A stretch of 5,928 nucleotides of DNA, taken from NCBI GenBank assembly GCA_012841225.1, contig DUVD01000265.1:1-5928 (forward strand), in the 5' to 3' direction. This stretch comes from Fibrobacter sp. (lineage in GTDB: Bacteria > Fibrobacterota > Fibrobacteria > Fibrobacterales > Fibrobacteraceae). The translations under genes and the position numbers were made by a program. The notes beneath the pieces are model-generated. The model worked only from the letters and a program-made list of their open reading frames with translations, searched no databases and was not told the origin of the DNA. Shown piece after piece: positions 1 to 5,912 of this stretch. Numbering within the stretch: the first letter of the stretch is position 1; each line of letters begins with the position of its first letter.

Positions 1-2
1 CC

Positions 3-287
3 AAAGTCGGTTTAGATATGGATAAACGCGAGCAAGAACGCATCAAGCGAAGCTTAGAAAAGGGTCAAAAAATCTTGCAAGAGGAAAGTGCGCCCCAAGA
101 ACAAGAAGTGGAAGTACTTACCAATAAACTCACAGAAGAAGAAAAACGCAAGTACGGTAGCACTAAAGAGCTTCTCCCTCCCGAGCAATTTAGCGATGAA
201 AACACCCAAGCAACGGATAGGAATCATGATTTAGAAGACACCAGCAATATGGAATCATCGGATTTTTACGAGGACACAGAGTATTAA
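3..287 (+). CDS. 3' end of an unidentified gene (charged C-terminal tail), 5'-truncated by the window edge
   Basis: The reading frame ending at TAA 285-287 is open to the left edge, with no stop codon in the first 17 bases. An ATG at 18 is in frame, but no Shine-Dalgarno sequence or TATATT-like box precedes it, so I read this as the end of a longer gene rather than a complete 89-residue protein. The visible part is very rich in Glu, Lys, Gln and Asp. It begins with a probable helix (MDKREQERIKRSLEKGQKIL) and ends in a low-complexity acidic tail (SSDFYEDTEY). It has no hydrophobic segment, no cysteine and no motif I recognise. Such tails are usually disordered extensions. An intrinsic terminator follows 27 bases after the stop, so this gene ends its transcription unit and is not co-transcribed with cmk by default. 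I assign no function. Confidence 0.6.
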   Translation, partial: KVGLDMDKREQERIKRSLEKGQKILQEESAPQEQEVEVLTNKLTEEEKRKYGSTKELLPPEQFSDENTQATDRNHDLEDTSNMESSDFYEDTEY

Positions 288-313
288 TCGCTAAATCAGA
301 GCTTTTTAAGTCT

Positions 314-344
314 AAACCCTGCTAACAGCGGGGTTTTTTATTTT
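314..344 (+). terminator. Rho-independent terminator after the first gene
   Basis: AAACCCTGC (314-322) pairs with GCGGGGTTT (328-336) around a 5-base TAACA loop, giving a 9-bp stem with one T-G wobble. A T-rich run (334-344, interrupted once by A) follows directly. It lies 27 bases after the stop of the upstream gene and separates it from cmk. Its T-tract also contains the first bases of the predicted -35 box of the cmk promoter. Confidence 0.9.
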
Positions 345-370
345 ACAGGGTATAGTTTCCTTTCTATATT
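342..370 (+). promoter_or_regulatory. Sigma-70-type promoter of cmk-rpsA, start-proximal
   Basis: TTTACA (342-347, five of six matches to TTGACA) and TATATT (365-370, five of six matches to TATAAT) are separated by exactly 17 bases. Counting the last -10 base as -7 places transcription start near 377, only about 3 bases before the ATG at 380. The mRNA would therefore be almost leaderless, which fits the absence of a Shine-Dalgarno sequence before cmk. The start site is inferred from spacing, not observed. Confidence 0.75.
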
Positions 371-379
371 AGTGGCTTG

Positions 380-1051
380 ATGTCCGAGCCTAAAAAACAT
401 ATTGTTATTGCTATTGACGGTCCAAGCGGCACTGGCAAAAGTACTACAGCTAAATTGCTTTCAAAAAATTTAGGCATTACCTATTTAGATACTGGGGCTA
501 TGTACCGAGCGATTACCTTTGCTGCGATGGGTGCAGGTGTGGTTCCTTCGGACAACAAAGCCATTTTAAAAATACTAAACGAAACCACAATTGGTTTTGA
601 TTCAGAAAATCATGTTTTAGTGAATGGGGTTTCTCGTGAGACAGCTATTCGCAGTCCAGAGGTTTCGGCTCAAGTGAGTTTTTACAGTGCGGTCCCCGAA
701 GTGAGGTCCGCTTTAACTGCTAAGCAAAGGGAAATTGGAAACAAGCATTCTTGTGTGCTAGATGGCCGAGATATCGGTACTGTTGTGTTTCCAAACGCCA
801 CTTTTAAGTTTTTCCTAATTACAGACATTAAGGTCCGTGCGGCTCGCCGTCACGCCGAACTCCTGCAAACCGGAAAAACGGTAACTATAGAAGAAGTCGA
901 AGCAAACCTTCTTCTGCGCGACTCGATTGATTCTTCTCGCGAACTGGCACCGCTTATAAAAGCCCCCGATGCTATCGAAATTGACACTACACAACTTTCA
1001 ATCCAACAACAAGTGAAAAAAATACAGGCTATCGTGAGTGTAGTGGCGTAA
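380..1051 (+). CDS. cmk: Cytidylate kinase (CMP/dCMP kinase)
   Basis: This cytoplasmic enzyme transfers phosphate from ATP to CMP or dCMP, giving CDP or dCDP in pyrimidine salvage and nucleotide supply. The 223-residue length is normal for the bacterial family. Visible motifs: P-loop GPSGTGKST (residues 14-22); the YLDTGAMYRA segment (35-44) of the CMP-binding site; an Arg at 109 in the NMP-binding insert region; DGRDIGT (128-134), the family signature for nucleotide recognition; an Arg-rich lid region (VRAARRHAE, 152-160); and RDSIDSSRELAPL (180-192), matching the conserved RDxxDxxRxxxPL element. I chose ATG 380; a TTG directly before it at 377 is in frame but coincides with the predicted transcription start. 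No Shine-Dalgarno sequence is present. rpsA follows after 37 bases with no promoter or terminator visible, the classical cmk-rpsA order, so the two are probably co-transcribed. Confidence 0.96.
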   Translation: MSEPKKHIVIAIDGPSGTGKSTTAKLLSKNLGITYLDTGAMYRAITFAAMGAGVVPSDNKAILKILNETTIGFDSENHVLVNGVSRETAIRSPEVSAQVSFYSAVPEVRSALTAKQREIGNKHSCVLDGRDIGTVVFPNATFKFFLITDIKVRAARRHAELLQTGKTVTIEEVEANLLLRDSIDSSRELAPLIKAPDAIEIDTTQLSIQQQVKKIQAIVSVVA

Positions 1052-1088
1052 CCTGAATTTTTGCACAACAACCAAAACAATAAAACAT

Positions 1089-2930
1089 ATGTCTAATATC
1101 CTTTACGGAACAACAGATGACCTGAACGAAATCCTTGAAGCAGAAGCTGAACTCGGAAGTATCGGGCACAAAGAAATCTCCGACATTTATGCCGGTATGG
1201 ATTGCCCTGAACCAGGTAAACTCGTTCGTGGAAAAATCAGCCAAATTAATGATCAAGAAGTCCTCGTCGATGTGAATTTTAAGTCGGAAGGCGTTATCTC
1301 ACGCGAAGAATTCAAAGACTCAGACTCTCTTGAAGTTGGCACAGAAATTGAAGTTTATGTAGAAAAGCTCGAGGATGACAACGGTCGTTTGGTTCTTTCT
1401 AAGCAGAAAGCCGACTTTGTTCGCGTTTGGGATCGCATTCATGAAGCCTTTGAAAATAACGAAGTGGTACGTGGTACCCTTACTAAGCGCATCAAGGGTG
1501 GCGTTGTCGTCGATCTTTTCGGCATCGATGCTTTCCTTCCTGGCTCTCAGATCGATCTTCGTCAAATTCCAGACATCAACGCTTTGATCGGCGAAGACTA
1601 CGACCTCAAGGTCATCAAAGTCAACAAAGCTCGTCGCAACATCGTCGTTTCTCGTCGCGTTGTTCTCGAAGAAGAACGCAACCGTCAGCGCGGTGACGTG
1701 CTTGAAACTCTCGAAAAGAATCAAGTGCGCAAGGGCGTCGTCAAAAACATCACTGATTTCGGTGCCTTTATCGATCTCGGCGGCGTAGATGGCCTTCTCC
1801 ACATTACAGACATGAGCTACAAACGCATCAATCACCCAACAGAAATGGTGCAGCTCGGTCACGAAGTCGAAGTTATGGTTCTCGATTATAACGATAAGAA
1901 AGAACGCATCTCTCTCGGCATGAAGCAATTAAAACCACATCCTTGGAAAGACGTTGCTGCTCGCTACCCAGAAGGCATGACCGTTAATGGTAAAGTCGTT
2001 TCTATTACAGATTACGGCGCCTTTATTGAACTCGATAGCGGCATCGAAGGCTTGATCCACGTTTCTGAAATGTCTTGGACTCAGCACGTGAAACACCCAT
2101 CGAAAATCCTCGTCGTTGGTCAAGAAGTCGAAGCGGTTGTTCTTAAAGTCGAAGAAGAAGCAGAACGCATCTCTCTTGGCATGAAGCAACTCGAAACCGA
2201 TCCTTGGGATTCTATCGAATCCGAACTCCCTCCAGGAGCACGCGTTGTTGGTGAAATCCGCAACCTCGCTTCTTTTGGCGCTTTCGTCGAAATCAAAGAA
2301 GGTGTGGACGGTCTTATTCACGTTTCCGATATGTCTTGGACCAAAAAGGTTACTCATCCAAACGAACTCGTCAAAAAAGGCGACAAAGTGGAATGCGTCG
2401 TTCTCGCTGTAGATTGTGAAAAACGTCGTATCTCTCTTTCGATGAAGCATCTTATCGAAGACCCATGGGATAACGTAGAAACCACTTACCCAGTTGATGC
2501 TGAAGTCAAGGGCACCATTGTGCGCATGCTTGATCGCGGCGTTGTAGTTGAAATGGGTGATGGCATCGAAGGTTTTGTTCCAGTTTCTAAGCTCACTGCC
2601 GAATACATCAAAATACCAGCAGATGCTTTCAAAGTAGGCGACGAGTTGCCTGCTGTAGTAACAGAAATTGATCAGAACAATCGCAAACTGTATCTCTCTG
2701 TAGTTGATTACTTCAAAAACCGCGAATCCGCAGAGCTCGAAGCTTGGATGAACTCCCACAAACCTGGCGAGAACACCACAAGCATTGGCGAAGCAGTAGC
2801 TCCGGCTAAGAAAAAAGCGACAAAGAAGAAAGCTGAAAAGGTTGAAGAGACAGAAAAAGTCGAAGAGACTGAAAAGGTTGAAGAGACCGAAAAGGTTGAA
2901 GAGACTGAAAAGGTTGAAGCAGCTGAATAA
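1089..2930 (+). CDS. rpsA: 30S ribosomal protein S1
   Basis: S1 binds mRNA on the 30S subunit and helps load and unfold it for initiation, especially on messages with weak Shine-Dalgarno sequences. The 613 residues hold six S1 (OB-fold) domains at roughly 42-106, 123-191, 210-279, 295-367, 382-453 and 468-538. The first two are divergent, as is usual for the ribosome-binding half. Domains 3-5 are very alike: FGAF or YGAF, DGLxH or EGLIH, SYK/SWT...HP and RISLGMKQL-type segments recur every 87 residues (for example RISL at 273, 360 and 447). After domain 6 comes a Lys/Ala linker (570-583) and a tail of KVEETE repeats (584-613), making it longer than the 557-residue E. coli protein. Codon choice is strongly biased: GAA, CGT/CGC and CTC/CTT dominate, and TTA is almost absent although common in neighbouring genes, as expected for a highly expressed gene. 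The A-rich leader (about 1060-1088) has no Shine-Dalgarno sequence. A strong terminator follows. Confidence 0.97.
   Translation: MSNILYGTTDDLNEILEAEAELGSIGHKEISDIYAGMDCPEPGKLVRGKISQINDQEVLVDVNFKSEGVISREEFKDSDSLEVGTEIEVYVEKLEDDNGRLVLSKQKADFVRVWDRIHEAFENNEVVRGTLTKRIKGGVVVDLFGIDAFLPGSQIDLRQIPDINALIGEDYDLKVIKVNKARRNIVVSRRVVLEEERNRQRGDVLETLEKNQVRKGVVKNITDFGAFIDLGGVDGLLHITDMSYKRINHPTEMVQLGHEVEVMVLDYNDKKERISLGMKQLKPHPWKDVAARYPEGMTVNGKVVSITDYGAFIELDSGIEGLIHVSEMSWTQHVKHPSKILVVGQEVEAVVLKVEEEAERISLGMKQLETDPWDSIESELPPGARVVGEIRNLASFGAFVEIKEGVDGLIHVSDMSWTKKVTHPNELVKKGDKVECVVLAVDCEKRRISLSMKHLIEDPWDNVETTYPVDAEVKGTIVRMLDRGVVVEMGDGIEGFVPVSKLTAEYIKIPADAFKVGDELPAVVTEIDQNNRKLYLSVVDYFKNRESAELEAWMNSHKPGENTTSIGEAVAPAKKKATKKKAEKVEETEKVEETEKVEETEKVEETEKVEAAE
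2838..2927 (+). repeat. Five tandem 18-bp units encoding KVEETE at the end of rpsA
   Basis: Units start at 2838, 2856, 2874, 2892 and 2910. The first four encode KVEETE and the fifth KVEAAE, followed directly by the stop codon. Units differ by synonymous changes (AAG/AAA, GTT/GTC, ACA/ACT/ACC), so the array is not a very recent perfect duplication, yet the peptide is kept. The tail probably forms a charged helix or disordered extension beyond S1 domain 6. Confidence 0.95.
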
Positions 2931-2960
2931 TAAAAAAATTATTTATCTGAATTTTATTAA

Positions 2961-2992
2961 AAAGAGTCCGGGTTTTCCGGGCTCTTTTTTTT
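2961..2992 (+). terminator. Rho-independent terminator of cmk-rpsA
   Basis: AAAGAGTCCGG (2961-2971) pairs with CCGGGCTCTTT (2977-2987) around a GTTTT loop, an 11-bp stem with one T-G wobble. The run of eight T (2985-2992) overlaps the stem end. It lies 30 bases after the rpsA stop and isolates the metal-response genes from the ribosomal-protein transcript. Confidence 0.93.
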
Positions 2993-3105
2993 ATTCGTTT
3001 TTGGGTAAAAACTTGATTTAATGTGAGATGGCCTGTTTTTTACTTTAAAAGTGCTTTAGCCCTAAAATTATTGAAAAAAAAGTGGATTATTTTTTAAGGA
3101 TTTTC

Positions 3106-3111
3106 TATATA
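3106..3111 (+). promoter_or_regulatory. Probable -10 box of the repressor-permease operon
   Basis: CTATATA (box 3106-3111) shares the CTATAT core with the two start-proximal promoters in front of cmk and coaBC. The segment 17 bases upstream (TGGATT, 3083-3088) is a poor -35 match, so the promoter may be weak or of another class. Transcription would start near 3118, inside the predicted operator, leaving a leader of about 43 bases. This differs from the nearly leaderless cmk and coaBC messages. Confidence 0.5.
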
Positions 3112-3116
3112 TGGAT

Positions 3117-3136
3117 ATGTGAGCATTTGTTCATAT
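3117..3136 (+). promoter_or_regulatory. Predicted ArsR/SmtB-type operator
   Basis: TGAGCA (3120-3125), two bases, then TGTTCA (3128-3133) form an inverted repeat with one mismatch. It extends outward by AT/AT (3117-3118 with 3135-3136) after one unpaired position on each side. SmtB/CzrA-family repressors are known to bind imperfect repeats built on TGAACA...TGTTCA or TATTCA. The site begins 5 bases after the probable -10 box and covers the predicted transcription start, an ideal position for repression by the gene that follows. A second short inverted repeat, ATTTA-GCG-TAAAT (3144-3156), lies between it and the start codon; its role is unknown. Confidence 0.7.
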
Positions 3137-3160
3137 GAATTTAATTTAGCGTAAATAAAA

Positions 3161-3517
3161 ATGAGTGTAAAAAAAGTGAATGAAACAAAAAAGAAAAAAA
3201 ACGACGTTAAAAACGAGCCTTCATTAGAGATTCTTTTTGAATTGTCCGAGTTCTTTAAGTTTTTTGGTGACACTACGCGTATTCGTATTATAGCCACGCT
3301 TCTCGCTGGCGAAATTTGCGTTAATGAAATAGCAGAAAAATTAAACTTAAGTCAGTCGGCGGTGAGCCATCAATTACGCTTTTTAAGAACAGGCAACTTG
3401 GTTCGACCACGTCGCGAAGGGCGTACGGTTTTTTATTCGTTAGACGACGAGCATATTGGAATGATTTTTAACACCGGACTCACTCACATTCTTCACAAAA
3501 AAGGAGCTAAAAAATGA
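3161..3517 (+). CDS. ArsR/SmtB-family metal-responsive repressor, CzrA-like alpha-5 site
   Basis: This is a predicted dimeric winged-helix DNA-binding repressor released from its operator by metal binding. The 118 residues include a Lys-rich N-terminal extension (1-18), the FFGDTTRIRI segment (34-43), ICVNEIAEKLNLSQSAVSHQ (52-71) with the recognition helix, and the wing RREGRTVFYSL (84-94). The last helix carries D96, H98, H109 and H112, the exact D-x-H-x10-H-x2-H spacing of the alpha-5 zinc/cobalt site of SmtB and CzrA, with His at the fourth position as in CzrA. C53 is the only cysteine. It matches the cysteine of the SmtB ELCV motif, but the CxC of arsenic sensors and N-terminal Cys/His ligands are missing, so an alpha-3 site is unlikely. 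ATG 3161 has no Shine-Dalgarno sequence; an in-frame TAA at 3152 excludes an earlier start. The stop overlaps the permease start by ATGA. Zn(II) is the most likely signal; this is inferred from ligands. Confidence 0.92.
   Translation: MSVKKVNETKKKKNDVKNEPSLEILFELSEFFKFFGDTTRIRIIATLLAGEICVNEIAEKLNLSQSAVSHQLRFLRTGNLVRPRREGRTVFYSLDDEHIGMIFNTGLTHILHKKGAKK
3501..3506 (+). promoter_or_regulatory. Shine-Dalgarno sequence of the permease gene
   Basis: AAGGAG lies 7 bases before ATG 3514, within the last codons of the repressor gene. It is the only clear Shine-Dalgarno sequence before a full gene in this window. Together with the ATGA overlap it fixes the permease start and indicates coupled translation. 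Confidence 0.85.
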
Positions 3518-4671
3518 GTGCTTTTTTCAATTCTTTTTTAATGCTTTTTGCCGAAATGGCACCGTACCTTTTGCTCGGTTTTTTTCTTGCAGGCGTTTTG
3601 CACGTTTGGGTGCCTAAATCGCTTTACATCGACAAGATTTCAAAACCAAATATTAAGTCGGTTATATGGTCTGCCTTATTTGGGGTGCCTCTACCCATTT
3701 GCTCTTGTGGCGTAATTCCCACGGCTATTGCTCTTAGGCAAGAAGGGGCTAGCAAGGGTGCTTCTGTTTCGTTTTTAATTTCGACACCAGCGACAGGCGT
3801 GGATTCTGTTTTGGCAACGTACTCTTTAATGGGCTTTCCGTTTGCCATTGTACGCCCCATTGCCGCCCTGATCACGGCCTTAATCGGTGGCGTGCTCACC
3901 AATTTTGCCACTCGTTCAGAGTCAAATAGCAAAATTTCTGTACCCGATCTCACCGAGTCGAGTTCGCACTCTTGCTGTAGTAAAGAAGATGAAGCTGTCG
4001 ATCACGGCCACGAAGACCTTTACTTTGCCGAAAGTGAAATTCCAAGTAACTTCCGCACCAAGTTTTTATTGATGTGCCGTTATGGTTTTGTGGATATGGT
4101 GGCCAATGTGAGTAAGTGGCTTTTAGTTGGCCTCGTTTTTGGTGCTTTGATTTCTGCATTTGTACCGAACGACTTCTTTTTAGGCCTTCGCGAGTACCCA
4201 TTCCTTTCGATGCTTTTGGTTCTCGTTTTAGCAATGCCTATGTACACTTGCGCTACAGGCTCTATTCCTCTTGCATTGGCACTGGTGGCTAAAGGCATGA
4301 CTCCTGGCGCTGCGTTTGTGCTTTTAATGGCTGGCCCTGCAACAAGTTTTGCTTCGATGTTTGTGATCGGCAAGGCTTTTGGCAAACGCACATTGGCAAC
4401 TTACCTAATAGGTATCGCCTCTGGGGCCTTATTTTTTGGCTGGGTTATCGACACCTTCTTTATGGATACGTTCCTTTCGGCGATGACACCGAATGCCGAG
4501 ATTTTTGGTGCCGGGCATCACTATAGCCTATTAGCTTATGTCGCGAGTGCTGTGCTTGTCTTGTTAATGGCCTATTCTTTTATCCCTAAAAGGGCAAAAA
4601 AAGCTGATATTGAACAAAAAGAGCAAAAAGAAGAAAAAGAAACGAGCTGCAGCCATTGTCATAAGGACTAA
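3514..4671 (+). CDS. SO_0444-family Cu/Zn efflux permease (ArsP/DUF318 superfamily)
   Basis: This is a predicted inner-membrane exporter of excess metal ions. The 385 residues form two related halves of hydrophobic segments (approximately 12-32, 50-70, 84-105, 110-130, then 198-218, 229-250, 262-285, 293-313, 338-357) around a soluble loop (132-185). Half one holds PLPICSCGVIPTA (59-71) with C63 and C65; half two holds MPMYTCATGSIPLA (241-254) with C246 at the equivalent place, followed by AGPATS (273-278). These paired motifs, and the ISTPATGVDS segment (89-98), are typical of the SO_0444 Cu/Zn branch of the DUF318 permeases. Likely metal ligands also occur in the loop (SHSCC 151-155, DHGHED 163-168) and in the C-terminus, where a Glu/Lys-rich stretch ends in CSHCH (379-383). 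The repressor upstream overlaps by 4 bases and should control it. The substrate (Zn versus Cu) cannot be fixed from sequence; the regulator's ligands favour Zn. Related ArsP proteins export organoarsenicals, but the CxC-rich motifs argue against that here. Confidence 0.88.
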   Translation: MSAFFNSFLMLFAEMAPYLLLGFFLAGVLHVWVPKSLYIDKISKPNIKSVIWSALFGVPLPICSCGVIPTAIALRQEGASKGASVSFLISTPATGVDSVLATYSLMGFPFAIVRPIAALITALIGGVLTNFATRSESNSKISVPDLTESSSHSCCSKEDEAVDHGHEDLYFAESEIPSNFRTKFLLMCRYGFVDMVANVSKWLLVGLVFGALISAFVPNDFFLGLREYPFLSMLLVLVLAMPMYTCATGSIPLALALVAKGMTPGAAFVLLMAGPATSFASMFVIGKAFGKRTLATYLIGIASGALFFGWVIDTFFMDTFLSAMTPNAEIFGAGHHYSLLAYVASAVLVLLMAYSFIPKRAKKADIEQKEQKEEKETSCSHCHKD

Positions 4672-4683
4672 AAAAATAATAGC

Positions 4684-4689
4684 TATATT
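4684..4689 (+). promoter_or_regulatory. Start-proximal -10 box of coaBC
   Basis: TATATT lies 8 bases before the ATG at 4698, almost the same layout as in front of cmk (9 bases). Transcription would start near 4696, about 2 bases before the start codon. No -35 box sits at normal spacing; TTGTCA (4656-4661) is a good match but 22 bases away. The box is part of an AT-rich imperfect palindrome centred on ATAGCTAT (4679-4686). No GC-rich terminator separates the permease from coaBC, so some read-through is possible. Confidence 0.6.
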
Positions 4690-4697
4690 TTTTAGCA

Positions 4698-5912
4698 ATG
4701 AAATTAAAAGGAAAAAAGATACTCCTTGGTGTTACCGGTGGTATAGCTGCCTATAAAAGCGCAGCGCTTTTGCGCTTGCTTCAAAAGCAAGGTGCAGAAG
4801 TTCGTGTGGTTATGACCCCTAGCGCCACCCGTTTTGTGACTCCTTTAACCTTTTCTTCACTTTCTAAATGCCCTGTTTACACACAAGATGGCGGCACAGA
4901 AGCGAGGCCTTATCAGCATATCGATTTTCCTCGTTGGGCAGACCTTTATTTAGTGGTGCCATGCACTGCAAATACCTTAGGTAAAATGGCGAATGGTATT
5001 GCCGACGACCCTGTTTCTCTTTGCTTTATGTCTTGTTTGGGCGACAAGTGGATAGCCCCAGCCATGAACACGGCGATGTTTTTATCGCCAGCCGTGCAGC
5101 GCAATTTAGCGTGCCTTCGCGGGTTCCCTCAAGTGCATATTTTAGAATCGCCCTCGGGCAAACTCGCCTGCGGAGAAGAAGGACCCGGCCGCGTAGCGGA
5201 ACCAGCTGTAATTATTCAGGCCTTGTTAGACGCTCCAGAAAAAAATAAAAGCACGCCTACTTTTGCAAAAAAAGTGCTGATAACTGCAGGTCGCACAGAA
5301 GAGGCCATCGACCCCGTTCGCTATATTTCAAATCGCTCAAGTGGTAAAACGGCTGCCGCTCTAGCCTTTGCTTTTCAAGAGTCGGGCTTTGCTGTTACTG
5401 TTGTCCAAGGCCCAATGGAGGCCACTTTACCCGTTGGAGTGGATTCGGTAGCGGTAAAAAGTGCTTTAGAAATGCACCGCGAAGTTTTAAATCGAGCGAG
5501 CGAATACGATGTTTTAATCCATGCTGCGGCTGTCGCCGATTACCGGCCCAAAATAGTATCCTCCGAAAAAATTAAAGATAGTCGCAGTCATCTTGTTTTA
5601 GAGCTTGATCCCAATCCTAATATTTTGCAAGATTCGGTAGCCGCTAAACACCCAGGGCAAATTATCGTTGGCTTTGCTTTAGAAACAGAAGACGCCGCAC
5701 GTCATGCTTTAGAGAAATGGCAAAAGAGTGGCGCTGATCTTTTAGTATTAAATACGCCTGTTGCTTTAGGGAGTGGCTTTGGTTTTGACAATGTTTCTTA
5801 CGCTCTCATTTCAAAAGAAAACACCGCCCCTGAGCTTCAAATGGGCTCTAAAGAATCCCTAGCACGCGAAGTGGTTTCTTTTGCTTTATCCTCACTTGGG
5901 GGTAAAAAATGA
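4698..5912 (+). CDS. coaBC: Bifunctional phosphopantothenoylcysteine decarboxylase / phosphopantothenate-cysteine ligase
   Basis: This enzyme performs two successive steps of coenzyme A biosynthesis. The CoaB half joins cysteine to 4'-phosphopantothenate using CTP, and the CoaC half decarboxylates the product with FMN to 4'-phosphopantetheine. The 404 residues match the usual fused length. The CoaC domain (about 1-180) shows GVTGGIAAYKS (11-21), the catalytic His74 in HIDFPRWAD, NTLGKMANG (92-100), the substrate motif PAMNTAMF (121-128, Phe where Trp is usual) and the flexible-flap cysteine C158 in KLACGEEGPGR. The CoaB domain (about 190-400) shows ITAGRTEEAIDPVRYISN (195-212), including N212, then SSGK (214-217), AAAVADYRP (276-284) and K291 in EKIK; these match N210, the AAVAD segment and K289 of the E. 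coli enzyme with a constant two-residue shift. There is no Shine-Dalgarno sequence; the start is set by the TATATT box just upstream. The TGA overlaps the next start by ATGA. Confidence 0.96.
   Translation: MKLKGKKILLGVTGGIAAYKSAALLRLLQKQGAEVRVVMTPSATRFVTPLTFSSLSKCPVYTQDGGTEARPYQHIDFPRWADLYLVVPCTANTLGKMANGIADDPVSLCFMSCLGDKWIAPAMNTAMFLSPAVQRNLACLRGFPQVHILESPSGKLACGEEGPGRVAEPAVIIQALLDAPEKNKSTPTFAKKVLITAGRTEEAIDPVRYISNRSSGKTAAALAFAFQESGFAVTVVQGPMEATLPVGVDSVAVKSALEMHREVLNRASEYDVLIHAAAVADYRPKIVSSEKIKDSRSHLVLELDPNPNILQDSVAAKHPGQIIVGFALETEDAARHALEKWQKSGADLLVLNTPVALGSGFGFDNVSYALISKENTAPELQMGSKESLAREVVSFALSSLGGKK

Noticed and set aside
377..379. TTG at 377 as the cmk start codon
   Set aside because: An ATG follows immediately in the same frame. 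TTG coincides with the predicted transcription start and adds only one residue.
1320..2759. Two long end-to-end antisense open frames (202 and 276 codons) opposite rpsA
   Set aside because: They mirror the codon-aligned antisense of a gene that avoids TTA, CTA and TCA codons. The translations are rich in Phe, Asn, His and Asp without any recognisable domain, and no promoter or ribosome site was seen.
2838..2927. 18-bp repeat array as a CRISPR or intergenic satellite
   Set aside because: The units are contiguous with no spacers, stay in frame within rpsA and encode a regular hexapeptide.
3111..3122. Tiny frame ATG-GAT-ATG-TGA before the repressor gene as a leader peptide
   Set aside because: It begins at the last base of the probable -10 box and so lies mostly upstream of the predicted transcription start; three codons carry no further evidence.
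3094..3297. Antisense frame of 67 codons across the repressor promoter
   Set aside because: Its Phe-rich translation comes from the A-rich Lys codons at the start of the repressor gene, and it has no supporting signal.
3624..4391. Several antisense open frames opposite the permease gene
   Set aside because: They overlap a well-supported membrane protein in full, overlap each other in different frames, and show no family motif.
4671..4694. AT-rich palindrome between the permease and coaBC as an intrinsic terminator
   Set aside because: The stem is almost wholly A/T with two mismatches on each side of an 8-base core, far weaker than the two clear terminators in the window. It coincides with the coaBC -10 box.
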